DNA from: Salana multivorans
GTDB taxonomy: Bacteria; Actinomycetota; Actinomycetes; Actinomycetales; Beutenbergiaceae
NCBI RefSeq assembly: GCF_003751805.1
Contig: NZ_RKHQ01000001.1
Coordinates: 2,108,001-2,172,000 of the forward strand
Length of the DNA stretch: 64,000 bases
Reading direction: 5' to 3'
Part shown: piece after piece, positions 1 through 8,298 of the stretch
Layout: every line of letters begins with the position of its first letter
Position numbering within the stretch: position 1 is the first letter of the stretch
Translations under genes and position numbers: made by a program
The notes under the pieces: model-generated
Database searches by the model: none
What the model was told of the DNA's origin: nothing
The model's input: the letters and a program-made list of their open reading frames with translations, nothing else

Positions 1-347
1 GACTGTACTACCTGGTCGGGTCCGACCTCACGGGCTGGTCGACCAACGACAACCAGTACGCCACCGCCACGTCGCTCGCGGGGCCGTGGAGCGAGTGGCG
101 CGACGTCGCCCCGCCCGGGTCGGCGACCTACGACTCGCAGACCTCGGTCGTGCTGTCGATCGTGGGGCCGGAGACGGCGAGCCACGTCTACCTCGGCGAC
201 CGGTGGCGGCGCGACGACCTCGCTCACTCCGCTCCGGTGTGGCTGCCGATGACGATCGGCGACGGGGAGGCCCGGATCGAGTGGTGCGAGAGCTGGACGC
301 TCGACCCGGTCACCGGCGTCGTCACGCCCAGCACCGCGGGGTCGTAG
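1..347 (+). CDS. GH43 subfamily-24-like exo-beta-1,3-galactanase, C-terminal part (partial)
   Basis: The reading frame is open from the window edge (first full codon at 3) to a TAG at 345-347, giving about 114 residues. The visible part shows the end of a five-bladed GH43 propeller: Y-Y-L-V-G-S-D-L-T-G-W, then N-D-N-Q-Y-A-T-A, S-L-A-G-P-W-S-E-W, a Y-D-S-Q-T stretch and Y-L-G-D-R-W before the last strand. This pattern is typical of GH43 subfamily 24, which splits beta-1,3-linked galactan backbones of arabinogalactan proteins. The protein ends soon after the propeller, so no C-terminal carbohydrate-binding module follows. Any signal peptide lies outside the window. Its position upstream of a sugar importer and a GH35 beta-galactosidase fits arabinogalactan use. 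The catalytic residues are off the window, so activity is inferred from the family pattern only. Confidence 0.75.
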   Translation, partial: LYYLVGSDLTGWSTNDNQYATATSLAGPWSEWRDVAPPGSATYDSQTSVVLSIVGPETASHVYLGDRWRRDDLAHSAPVWLPMTIGDGEARIEWCESWTLDPVTGVVTPSTAGS

Positions 348-560
348 GCGGCCGTCCGGAGAGCTCGGTGCGGCCGCGGCGCGAGCCGGCGCTTGGCCGG
401 TCGGCGCCGACTACCCCCGTGGCGCTCGTGGCGCTCGTAGCTGGGTCGCCGGGTCGAGCCGGTCCTCCCATGGCCTCGGCGCTCCCAGGGGCCACGGTGG
501 GCGCGGGGGCGCGGACTCATGCGGTCGGGCGGTGGCCGCGGCGGCGGTTCGCGGGCCGGG

Positions 561-755
561 GTGACGACGCGGTTCCGGGGTGGCCACGGTGCGACCGGGT
601 TGCAGTGCCGACGCGGCTCCGAGGTGGCCACGGGGACGGTGGTGACCACGCTGTGGCCGGGTTGCCGTGACGACGCGGCTCCGGGGTGGCCACGGGGACG
701 GTGGTGGCCACACTGCGACCGGGTTGCGGTGATGACCCGGCTCCAGCGTGGCCAG
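561..755. repeat. Degenerate 62-bp tandem repeat, about 3.5 copies
   Basis: Units begin at 561, 605, 667 and 729 with GTGACGACGCGG or close variants. The spacing is 62 bp between the last three; the first unit is 18 bp shorter. Each unit carries CGGCTCCGGGGTGGCCAC followed by GACCGGGTTGC or GGCCGGGTTGC. The core GTGGCCAC..GACGGTGGTGACC..GCCGGGT also appears, diverged, in the 250-bp repeats at 21728-22440. The function is unknown. Confidence 0.8.
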
Positions 756-933
756 GGCGGCCGCGGTACGCGACCGCGCCCCGGGTTCGCGGGTAACGTC
801 GCGAGCGTGGTGCGCGCGGACACGAGAGACCGACTCGCCACAGCGTGCCAGACGTCACGCAATCCCCCCGGAACCCCCGTGATCGCCACCCGGCCCCGTG
901 ATGTGATCGTTACCATTCTGTGATGCGGGACAC

Positions 934-962
934 TTGGCAGGAGTTCGTCTGAGGGTTAATGT
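934..962 (+). promoter_or_regulatory. Candidate sigma-70-type promoter of the LplB/LplC operon
   Basis: TTGGCA at 934-939 and TAATGT at 957-962 are separated by 17 bp, close to the sigma-70/HrdB consensus, and lie about 80 bp upstream of the first permease start. The -10 region sits inside a small inverted repeat, GTTA-ATG-TAAC (955-965). Two direct TGTGAT copies lie just upstream (902-907 and 919-924). Either could be a regulator site, for example for the ROK repressor at the end of the operon, but this is inference. Confidence 0.55.
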
Positions 963-1040
963 AACTCTCACCACAAGGCGAGGGAGCCGGGGCCGGTGCC
1001 CGGGACGCCTCGCCGCCAACCGCAGAGAGGCGGAGTGCGA

Positions 1041-2003
1041 ATGGCGACACAGGCCATCATGACGGACCTGGAGGGGCCGCCGACGAGACGGCGGAGCCTG
1101 GGGAGTCGGCTCTACCAGGCGCGCATGCTGCTGATCATGTGCCTGCCGGCGATCATCTTCTTCCTGGTGTTCAGCTACGGTCCGCTCCCCGGCAGCTACG
1201 TCGCCTTCACGAACTACAACTACCGCGACGGCATCTTCGGCAGCCCGTTCGTCGGTCTCAAGAACTTCGAGTTCCTCATCAAGTCGGGCCAGCTCTGGCT
1301 CCTGACGCGCAACACGATCCTGTACAACGTCGCGTTCATCGTCCTGGGGAACATCCTCCAGATCGCGCTCGCGATCATGCTGAACGAGATCCGGCTGAAG
1401 TACTTCAAGAAGGTCAGCCAGGCCATCATGTTCCTGCCGTACTTCATCTCGGTCGTGCTCATCGGCGTCATCGCCTTCAACCTGCTGAACTACGACACGG
1501 GCGCCATCAACGCCCTGCTCCAGCAGGCCGGCGGCGACCCGATCAAGTTCTACAGCATCGCCGGGATCTGGCCGGTCATCATCATCCTGTTCCAGCTCTG
1601 GCAGAGCACCGGGTACGGGTCGATCGTCTACTTCGCCGCGATCATGGGCATCGACGGCTCGATGTTCGAGGCGGCCGCCGTCGACGGCGCCTCCGCCTGG
1701 CAGCGCATCCGCTACATCATCCTGCCGAGCCTCAAGCCGACCTTCATCATCCTGCTGCTGTTCGCGCTCGGCGGGATCATGCGCGGAAACTTCGGGCTGT
1801 TCTGGAACCTCATCGGCAACAACGCCGCGCTGTTCCCGACGACGGACATCATCGAGACCTCCGTCTACCGCATGATCATGTCGCAGAACAACTTCACGAT
1901 GTCGACGGCCGTCGGCCTCTACCAGTCGCTCTTCGGCTTCGCGCTGGTGATGCTGTGCAACTGGATCGTCCGCCGCATGAACCCCGACTACGCGCTGTTC
2001 TGA
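1041..2003 (+). CDS. Sugar ABC transporter permease, LplB/MalF type
   Basis: This 320-residue inner-membrane protein has six predicted hydrophobic segments. The first starts near residue 28 (LLIMCLPAIIFFLVF). The EAA loop reads EAAAVDGASAWQRIRYIILP near residue 212, where the ATPase docks. It ends in NPDYALF, as is usual for the LplB family of the CUT1 group that imports oligosaccharides of complex polysaccharides. The ATG at 1041 was preferred over an upstream GTG/ATG at 996 because a GAGAGG-like ribosome-binding site lies about 12 bases upstream and the family starts here. It is the first gene of an operon with the second permease, binding protein, DUF624 and GH35. No ATPase gene accompanies it. 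Confidence 0.93.
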   Translation: MATQAIMTDLEGPPTRRRSLGSRLYQARMLLIMCLPAIIFFLVFSYGPLPGSYVAFTNYNYRDGIFGSPFVGLKNFEFLIKSGQLWLLTRNTILYNVAFIVLGNILQIALAIMLNEIRLKYFKKVSQAIMFLPYFISVVLIGVIAFNLLNYDTGAINALLQQAGGDPIKFYSIAGIWPVIIILFQLWQSTGYGSIVYFAAIMGIDGSMFEAAAVDGASAWQRIRYIILPSLKPTFIILLLFALGGIMRGNFGLFWNLIGNNAALFPTTDIIETSVYRMIMSQNNFTMSTAVGLYQSLFGFALVMLCNWIVRRMNPDYALF

Positions 2004-2016
2004 CCGGGAGCCCATC

Positions 2017-2970
2017 ATGACTGCCACTGCCGCAACCCTGAAGGCCCAGCGGGCCGCGCACCCCTCGAAGCAGGGGACGACCAAGGTGAAGCTCGGCGCG
2101 AGCGACTACGTCCTGCGCGGCATCTCCTACCTCGTCGTCTCGGTCTTCACGCTGTTCTGCCTGCTCCCGTTCGTCCTGATCATCTCGGCCTCCTTCTCCA
2201 GCGAGGCCGCCATCATGCGGGACGGCTTCGGCCTGTGGCCGAAGGAGTTCTCGACCGAGGCCTACCAGTTCATCTTCCGCTTCCCGCGGATGATCATCGG
2301 CTCCTACGTCGTGACGATCCTCATGACCGTCTTCGGAACGCTCATCGGCCTCTTCGTCATCGCGATGACGGGCTTCGCGCTCCAGCGCCGCGACTTCCCC
2401 TACCGCAACCACATCTCGTTCTTCATCTACTTCACGACGCTGTTCTCCGCCGGTCTCGCGCCCACCTACCTGTGGGTGACGCAGGTGCTCCACCTCGGCG
2501 GGACCTACATGGCGGTGTTCCTGCAGCTCCTCATGACGCCGTGGCTCATCATCCTGATGAAGAACTTCGCGCGGTCCGTCCCGTTCGAGATCGTCGAGTC
2601 GGGCAAGCTCGACGGCGCCGGCGACTTCCGCATCTTCCTCCAGCTCGTCCTGCCGATGCTCAAGCCGGCCCTCGCGACCGTCGGTCTGTTCCTCGCGCTC
2701 GGCTACTGGAACGAGTGGTACCTCTCCTCGCTGTATCTCGGCAGCGCGGTCGAGTTCAAGCCGCTGCAGTACTACCTCTACAACGTCGTCAACACCGCCA
2801 ACGCCCTGAAGAACTCGGTCGCCGGCGCGAACGTGACGATCACCCAGCTACCCAGCAACACGCTCAAGATGGCGACCGCCGTGGTCGCCACCGGGCCGAT
2901 CATCCTGCTCTACCCGTTCGTCCAGAAGTACTTCGTCACCGGCCTCACGGTCGGGGCCGTCAAGGGCTGA
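2017..2970 (+). CDS. Sugar ABC transporter permease, LplC/MalG type
   Basis: A 317-residue membrane protein with six hydrophobic segments after a positively charged N-terminus. It carries the second-permease EAA-like loop, ESGKLDGAGDFRIFLQLVLP near residue 196. It ends in FVTGLTVGAVKG, the usual C-terminus of YtcP/LplC-type proteins. It starts 13 bases after the stop of the first permease, so the two should be co-transcribed and form the heterodimeric channel. The long periplasmic-side segment before the last helix (about residues 245-290) is typical of the LplC group rather than of maltose MalG. The substrate is not readable from the permease. The neighbouring GH35 and GH43 suggest beta-galactosides. 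Confidence 0.93.
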   Translation: MTATAATLKAQRAAHPSKQGTTKVKLGASDYVLRGISYLVVSVFTLFCLLPFVLIISASFSSEAAIMRDGFGLWPKEFSTEAYQFIFRFPRMIIGSYVVTILMTVFGTLIGLFVIAMTGFALQRRDFPYRNHISFFIYFTTLFSAGLAPTYLWVTQVLHLGGTYMAVFLQLLMTPWLIILMKNFARSVPFEIVESGKLDGAGDFRIFLQLVLPMLKPALATVGLFLALGYWNEWYLSSLYLGSAVEFKPLQYYLYNVVNTANALKNSVAGANVTITQLPSNTLKMATAVVATGPIILLYPFVQKYFVTGLTVGAVKG

Positions 2971-3087
2971 CGGCGCCGATCCCGGGCCTTCCCGCCACAC
3001 CGAACCCACAACGTACGACAACGAACCACCACCCGCCCCGTGCGGGAACCACCGACCTGTGCACTACAAGGGAGTTGAGGACACACC

Positions 3088-4680
3088 ATGAAGCACACCT
3101 CATTCATCAAGGCGGGTGCCGTCGGCGCCGTCCTGGCGCTGTCGGCCGCCGGCCTCGCCGCCTGCTCGACCGGCGACAACAACGCCGACGGCGGCAACAG
3201 CGGCAACGGCGGGAACGGCAAGTCCACGACGATCACCATGCTGGTGCTCGGCGACAAGCCGACCAACGGCCGCCTCGAGGCGATGCTCGGCCAGCTCAAC
3301 GAGAAGCTCTCGGCCGAGGTCGGCGCCACGCTCGACCTCTACTACGTCGAGTGGGCCGACTGGCAGACGCAGTACAACGTCAAGCTGCTCGCCAACGACG
3401 GCTCGGTCGACCTCATCACGACGGCGACCGACTGGCTGTTCGCCTGGGAGAACGCCGAGAAGGGCGCCTTCCTCGAGCTGAGCCCGGAGATGCTCCAGGA
3501 GAACGCGCCGAAGACCTGGGCCCAGGTCGACAAGGACGGCGACTGGGACGTCACCAAGCTGAACGACACGATCTACTTCATCCCCGAGGACAACTACACC
3601 CAGTACACCAACCACGGGTTCTTCTACCGCGGCGACTGGGCGGCCGAGGCGGGCTTCGCCGACGGCGAGATCACGACGTTCGAGGACTTCACGACGTACT
3701 TCCAGTGGGTCAAGGACAACAAGCCCGAGGCGTACCCGTGGGACGTCGCCGGCGCGAACTTCGCCGCGATCGACGGCTACATCGCCGGCCACACCGACCT
3801 GCAGACGATCTCCCAGGTGACGGCGGGCAACTACTTCCCGTTCCAGACCTCCGAGGCCGACCAGTGCACCATCACGTCCTACCTCTACGAGGGTGACGAC
3901 CTGCTCGGGGCCGCGAACCTGGCGAAGGAGTGGAACGACCTCGGCGTGTGGCGCGAGGACGCCATCAACTACGACGGCGACACGCGCGAGGAGCTGTACG
4001 CGGGCCTGTCCGGCACCGACCAGCACCACACGCAGACGTTCATCGGCCAGATCGTCTACAACATGGAGACGAAGCAGCCGGGCTCCGACCCGAAGATGTT
4101 CCACTGGGGCCAGGAGAACGGGAACTTCTTCAAGGACATCAAGACCCACGGCGCCATGGCCGTGAGCGCCGCGTCGAAGAACCCCGAGCTCGCGCTCCAG
4201 GTCTACGACATCCTCCGCAACGACGAGGAGGCCTACCGCCTGCTCAACTTCGGCATCGAGGGGACCGACTACATCATCACGGACGACGGCAAGCTCGGGT
4301 ACCCCGACGGCTACGACCCCTCGACCGACTCGCTGGGCTCGAACTTCTGGGCCGGCCGGATGGACGAGTTCGAGCTCGACAAGACGACGGACGCCCCCGA
4401 CAAGTGGGACATCTACGCCGAGCTCGACGCCGTGGCGAAGGACTACCCGTACGAGACGCTGATCGTCGACAAGAACAGCATCGACTCGACGCTGGCCGCC
4501 GTCTCGGGCGTCCTGGCCCAGTACCTGCCGCAGCTCCAGTACGGCAAGGTCGACGACCCGGCCGCGACCATCGAGAAGATGCGCTCCGAGCTCAAGGCCG
4601 CCGGCTTCGAGGACGCGCAGGCGTCGCTCCAGGCGAACCTCGACGAGTGGGCGGAGTCCACGGGCTTCTCCTGCAACTGA
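3088..4680 (+). CDS. Lipoprotein sugar-binding protein, LplA-type (extracellular solute-binding family 1)
   Basis: A 530-residue secreted lipoprotein. Basic residues are followed by a hydrophobic stretch and the lipobox L-A-A-C with Cys26, then an Asn/Gly-rich linker to about residue 45. The large binding domain begins TTITMLVLGDKP. At over 500 residues it fits the LplA group, which is longer than the MalE-like proteins. It would capture oligosaccharides at the outer membrane face and deliver them to the two permeases just upstream. The ATG at 3088 is preceded by GGGAGTTGAGGACACACC, with a usable GAGG. A perfect 14-bp stem-loop follows the stop (4696-4729), separating it from the DUF624 gene. 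The ligand is unknown. Confidence 0.93.
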   Translation: MKHTSFIKAGAVGAVLALSAAGLAACSTGDNNADGGNSGNGGNGKSTTITMLVLGDKPTNGRLEAMLGQLNEKLSAEVGATLDLYYVEWADWQTQYNVKLLANDGSVDLITTATDWLFAWENAEKGAFLELSPEMLQENAPKTWAQVDKDGDWDVTKLNDTIYFIPEDNYTQYTNHGFFYRGDWAAEAGFADGEITTFEDFTTYFQWVKDNKPEAYPWDVAGANFAAIDGYIAGHTDLQTISQVTAGNYFPFQTSEADQCTITSYLYEGDDLLGAANLAKEWNDLGVWREDAINYDGDTREELYAGLSGTDQHHTQTFIGQIVYNMETKQPGSDPKMFHWGQENGNFFKDIKTHGAMAVSAASKNPELALQVYDILRNDEEAYRLLNFGIEGTDYIITDDGKLGYPDGYDPSTDSLGSNFWAGRMDEFELDKTTDAPDKWDIYAELDAVAKDYPYETLIVDKNSIDSTLAAVSGVLAQYLPQLQYGKVDDPAATIEKMRSELKAAGFEDAQASLQANLDEWAESTGFSCN

Positions 4681-4695
4681 TCCGACCGCTCGACT

Positions 4696-4729
4696 CCGTG
4701 GGGGCCCGCTCGCCGGCGGGCCCCCACGG
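4696..4729 (+). terminator. Stem-loop after the binding-protein gene
   Basis: CCGTGGGGGCCCGC (4696-4709) and GCGGGCCCCCACGG (4716-4729) pair perfectly over 14 bp with a 6-base loop. No T-run follows, as is common in actinobacteria. Because an enzyme gene of the same operon follows 34 bases later, it probably acts as a partial terminator or an mRNA 3'-end stabiliser for the binding-protein message. Confidence 0.75.
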
Positions 4730-4763
4730 GTCACTCGACACAAGGAAGCCACACTAGGTAGCC

Positions 4764-5483
4764 GTGAGCAGCATCTTCGAGGCGGACTCCCCGCTCCTGC
4801 GATTCCTCGGTCGGTTCGCGGACGTCATGATCCTCAACCTCGTGTTCGTCGTGACGTCGCTCCCGATCGTCACGATCGGCGCGTCGTTGACGGCGCTCAA
4901 CTTCACCGCGATGAGGCTCGCCGACGGCACCTGCGAGTCCGTCACCCGCGACTACCTGCGGTCCTGGCGGCTCAACCTCAAGCAGGCGACCGTCATCTGG
5001 GGCCTCGTCGTCGGGATGGGCGTCGTGCTCTACCTGTGGTTCCGGGTCGCGGAGTACCTCGACGTCCCGGGCGCCGTCCGGTTCGCCGTCTACGCGGTCG
5101 TCTACCTGGTGACCTTCCGGTTCGTCATCGCGCTCGTCTTCCTGTTCCCCTACCTCGCGAAGTTCGAGGGGACGACGCGGGAGGTCCTGCGCAACGCCCG
5201 CAAGCTCTCCCTGCGGCACCTGTTCGCGTCGATCGCCATGCTCGCGGTCATCACGCTGCCCGTCGTCATCACGATCTTCTACCCCAACCTCACGGGGTAC
5301 GGCGTCCTCTGGCTCGTCATCGGGTTCGGCGCCATCGCCTTCGTCAACGCCTTCCTCCTGTCCGCGATCTTCCACAGGTACATCCCCGCCGACGCGGAGC
5401 CCGACGCGGACCCGCAGCCCGAACCAGGCCCCGGCGCCACGACGGCCGCCGACCCGGCAACCCGGCTCGACCCCGGAACCTGA
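4764..5483 (+). CDS. DUF624 (YesL-like) membrane protein
   Basis: A 239-residue integral membrane protein with about five hydrophobic segments. It opens with the DUF624 signature: FEADSPLLRFLGRFADVMILN, then a V-T-S-L-P-I-V-T-I-G-A stretch at about residues 29-39. Proteins of this family sit beside LplABC-like importers and glycoside hydrolases, for example yesL in the Bacillus rhamnogalacturonan locus, but their biochemical role is not established. The GTG at 4764 is the only start that keeps the conserved N-terminus. The C-terminus (from about residue 215) is a Pro/Asp/Glu-rich tail without membrane character. It lies between the binding protein and the GH35 gene in one transcriptional direction. 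Confidence 0.88.
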   Translation: MSSIFEADSPLLRFLGRFADVMILNLVFVVTSLPIVTIGASLTALNFTAMRLADGTCESVTRDYLRSWRLNLKQATVIWGLVVGMGVVLYLWFRVAEYLDVPGAVRFAVYAVVYLVTFRFVIALVFLFPYLAKFEGTTREVLRNARKLSLRHLFASIAMLAVITLPVVITIFYPNLTGYGVLWLVIGFGAIAFVNAFLLSAIFHRYIPADAEPDADPQPEPGPGATTAADPATRLDPGT

Positions 5484-5537
5484 CCTCCCCCAGAAACGTC
5501 CCGGACGCACGCGTCCGGAGAAAGCCAAGGTGTCGAC

Positions 5538-8288
5538 ATGACGGCCACCACGCAGTCCCGGTCCACCGTGCAGCCCCGGCACGCAGCAGTGAGCGTGGGC
5601 CCGGCCGGGATCGTGCTGGACGGGAGGGAAGAGGTGCTGCTGTGCGCGTCCCTGTTCTACTTCCGCATCCCGCGCGAGCAGTGGGCCTCGCGCCTGGAGC
5701 AGGTGCGCTCCTCCGGGTACCAGGCGATCGACGTCTACCTCCCGTGGAACTTCCACGAGCTGGCCCCGGGGGAGTGGGACTTCACCGGTCGGCGTGACGT
5801 GGGGGCGTTCCTCGACCTCGCGCACGAGGCCGGTCTCGTCGTCGTCGCCCGACCCGGCCCCTACATCTGCTCCGAGTGGGACGGGGGCGCGCTGCCCGCC
5901 TGGCTCGGCACGGTCGACGGCCTGAGGATCCGCCAGGACGAGCCGCGCTTCCTCGCGGCCGTCGCCGCGTGGTTCGACCGCGCGCTGCCGATCCTCGCGG
6001 CACGCCAGTACGGCCGGGGCGGCAGCGTCGTCGCGGTCCAGCTCGAGAACGAGCTCGACTTCTTCGACACGACCGATCGCCGCGGCTACCAGTCCGCGCT
6101 GCGGGACCTCGTGCGCGGGCACGGGATCGAGCTGCCGCTCATCGCCTGCGCCGGCCAGGGCGACCTCCACGGGGCGACGGGCGACGCCGAGGGCGTGGTC
6201 CCCGCGTGCAACTTCTACCCGGACGACAGCTCGCCGCACGTCGAGCAGGAGGTGCGCCGCTACCGCGCCCTGCTCGCCGAGCGTGACCTGCCGCTGCTCG
6301 TCACGGAGACGAACCGCGTCCACGCGACGCTGCGCCGGCTGCTCGCCAGCGGCGTCGGGCTCATCGCGCCGTACCTCCAGGCGTCCGGCTACAACATGGG
6401 CTTCACGCCGTCGGTCGGCAACTGGGGCGACCCGGCGGGGCTGATGTCCCACGACTACGACTTCGCCGGCTTCCTCTCCCCGGTCGGCGAGGAGCGGCCC
6501 GAGCTGCACCAGGCCCGCGTGCTCGGCGCGCTGGTCCGGACGTTCGGGTCCGAGCTCGCCCGCGCGCTGCCCGAGGCCGCGGACGACGCGTACCTCACGG
6601 CCGTCGCCACGAGCGCGTCGCCCTCCCGCCTGCGCCTGCCGGACGGCGGCTCGCTGCTCGCGGTCCCGAACCTCGGCGACGACGACGGCGAGGTCCGCCT
6701 GGTCCGCGACGCCGGCGACGTGCGAGTGCCCCTGCCCGCCCGGACCTGCCTGCTCGTGGCCGAGGACGTGCCGCTGGCGCGCTGGGGTGTGCCCGGCACG
6801 CTCGAGCTGGCCACCGCCGACCTCGTCGGCGTGGCGGCTGGCGTCCTCGGTGACGGTGCAGCCGGCCACGCCGAGGACGACGCGGCGGCCCCGGCGCGGC
6901 TGACCCTCGCCGCCGTCGACCGCAGCGTCGTCGTCCTGCGCGACGACCGCGGCGAGCGGCGGGTCGTCGAGCTCGACGCGCCGGTGCCCGGTCGTGCCGT
7001 CGAGGCGAGCGTGAGCGTCGGCACGACGACGTGGGCGATCGTGGTCCACCACCCGGCCGACGTCCCCGGCCCGGGCGGGTCGTCGACCAGCGCCGCGACC
7101 GGCCGGACCGAGCCGGTCGACCTGGCGGCGTCGATCGACGCGGTCCGGGTCTGCGCGCCCGGCCCGCTGTCGGCCGAGCGTCGCCACGAGGGGACGCCGT
7201 GGTCGGAGGAGGTCGGCGTCTGGCGCGGTCGCACCCACTACGCGGCCGACCTGGGCGACGTCACGCAGCTCCTCGTCGAGGGCGCCGGCGACATCGTCGA
7301 CGTCGCGCTCACGAGCGCCGAGGCCGAGGACGAGGGGAGCGACGGGCGCCACCTCACGCTCACGCCGTACGGCGCGAGCGTCCTGCTGGACGCGTCCGGC
7401 GCCGACCGCGTCGCGCTCACGGCCGAGACCTGGGGGCACGCGAACTTCGACGACGCGCGGCTGCCGAACCTCGCCCTCGGCTCGCTCCGCGGGCTCGGTG
7501 CGGTGTGGTCGGTGACCCGGACGACGGACGTCGGGGCGCTGTGGACCGTCGTCGGCGACCAGCAGTGGAACGGCGAGCCGGCCCCGACCCGCGGGCTCGG
7601 TGGCTGGAGCAGCACCCGCGTCGGGCGACCGATCACCTACCGGCGGGAGCTGCCCGTCGACGGCGAGCACCACCACGCCCTGCTGCTGGGCGGCGTGCCC
7701 GGCTCGGTCGAGGTGACGCTCGACGGCGAGTCGCACACCGTCACGGCGCAGAACCCGTGGCTGCACCTGGCCCCCGGACGGGGCCGCGAGGTCGCGATCA
7801 CCCTGCCGCACCAGCCGGGGACGGCGCTGTCCGCCCAGCTCCTGCGCCTCGACCCCGTGCGCGGCTGGGACGTCCGGCCGGAGCCCGACGTCGCCTACCT
7901 CGCACGGGTGGCCGATGCCGTCGTCGAGCGGACGCTCGCCGCCGTGACGCTGCCGCTCGTCCTCGCGCCCGGTGAGGAGCTGGTCGTCGAGCTCGACGTG
8001 CCGGCCGGCGGCCTGTCCCTGCGGTTCGACGGCGCGCAGGTCCGCATCGCCGTCGTCACGGAGTCCGCCGGGCCGGCGGACCCCGACGGACGGCCGGGCC
8101 GGCCGGAGCTGCTGGGCCGCGTGTGGCTGGAGGACCCGGGCCGTCCCGTCTTCACCGGGGGCGACCCCGGACGCGTCTGGCTGCCGGGCGCGTGGAACAC
8201 TGGTCGCGTCCGGCTGCTGCTGCACGGCACGCCCGGACCCGGCACACCGATGCTGGCAGGGGTCCGGGTCGAGTCAACCCCGGAGTGA
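5538..8288 (+). CDS. GH35 beta-galactosidase
   Basis: A 916-residue protein with no signal peptide, so probably cytoplasmic. The N-terminal TIM barrel carries the GH35 landmarks: YFRIPREQW (41-49), the DVYLPWNFHE stretch, RPGPYICSEW (105-114) with G-A-L-P-A-W, and AVQLENEL, in which Glu172 is the expected acid/base. LLVTETN holds Glu257 as the expected nucleophile. The rest is beta-sandwich and jelly-roll domains. It would release terminal beta-galactose from imported oligosaccharides. The ATG at 5538 follows AGAAAGCCAAGG, and the stop is 11 bases before the ROK gene start. Linkage preference (beta-1,3, 1,4 or 1,6) cannot be read from the sequence. Confidence 0.92.
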   Translation: MTATTQSRSTVQPRHAAVSVGPAGIVLDGREEVLLCASLFYFRIPREQWASRLEQVRSSGYQAIDVYLPWNFHELAPGEWDFTGRRDVGAFLDLAHEAGLVVVARPGPYICSEWDGGALPAWLGTVDGLRIRQDEPRFLAAVAAWFDRALPILAARQYGRGGSVVAVQLENELDFFDTTDRRGYQSALRDLVRGHGIELPLIACAGQGDLHGATGDAEGVVPACNFYPDDSSPHVEQEVRRYRALLAERDLPLLVTETNRVHATLRRLLASGVGLIAPYLQASGYNMGFTPSVGNWGDPAGLMSHDYDFAGFLSPVGEERPELHQARVLGALVRTFGSELARALPEAADDAYLTAVATSASPSRLRLPDGGSLLAVPNLGDDDGEVRLVRDAGDVRVPLPARTCLLVAEDVPLARWGVPGTLELATADLVGVAAGVLGDGAAGHAEDDAAAPARLTLAAVDRSVVVLRDDRGERRVVELDAPVPGRAVEASVSVGTTTWAIVVHHPADVPGPGGSSTSAATGRTEPVDLAASIDAVRVCAPGPLSAERRHEGTPWSEEVGVWRGRTHYAADLGDVTQLLVEGAGDIVDVALTSAEAEDEGSDGRHLTLTPYGASVLLDASGADRVALTAETWGHANFDDARLPNLALGSLRGLGAVWSVTRTTDVGALWTVVGDQQWNGEPAPTRGLGGWSSTRVGRPITYRRELPVDGEHHHALLLGGVPGSVEVTLDGESHTVTAQNPWLHLAPGRGREVAITLPHQPGTALSAQLLRLDPVRGWDVRPEPDVAYLARVADAVVERTLAAVTLPLVLAPGEELVVELDVPAGGLSLRFDGAQVRIAVVTESAGPADPDGRPGRPELLGRVWLEDPGRPVFTGGDPGRVWLPGAWNTGRVRLLLHGTPGPGTPMLAGVRVESTPE

Positions 8289-8298
8289 GGAAGTAGCA

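Larger units (their letters stand above)
348..1040. other. Intergenic region with tandem repeats and a promoter
   Basis: No convincing gene is seen in these 693 bases. The region holds a GC-rich stretch, the degenerate 62-bp repeat array at 561-755, a sigma-70-like promoter at 934-962 and the ribosome-binding site of the first permease. Open frames on both strands are long only because stop codons are rare at this GC content. Their translations are low-complexity Arg/Pro/Gly-rich with no family resemblance. Confidence 0.7.

Noticed and set aside
561-755. CRISPR array
   Set aside because: The 62-bp units are contiguous and diverged, without constant repeats and unique spacers, and no cas gene is near.
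86-923. Overlapping Arg/Pro-rich open frames on both strands
   Set aside because: They follow the GC-rich tandem repeats; no start site, family resemblance or consistent codon pattern supports them.
4731-8225. A 1164-codon open frame on the minus strand
   Set aside because: It lies antisense to DUF624 and GH35, is extremely Arg/Asp/Gly/Val-rich without any domain, and arises from rare stop codons at high GC. The plus-strand genes have clear catalytic motifs.
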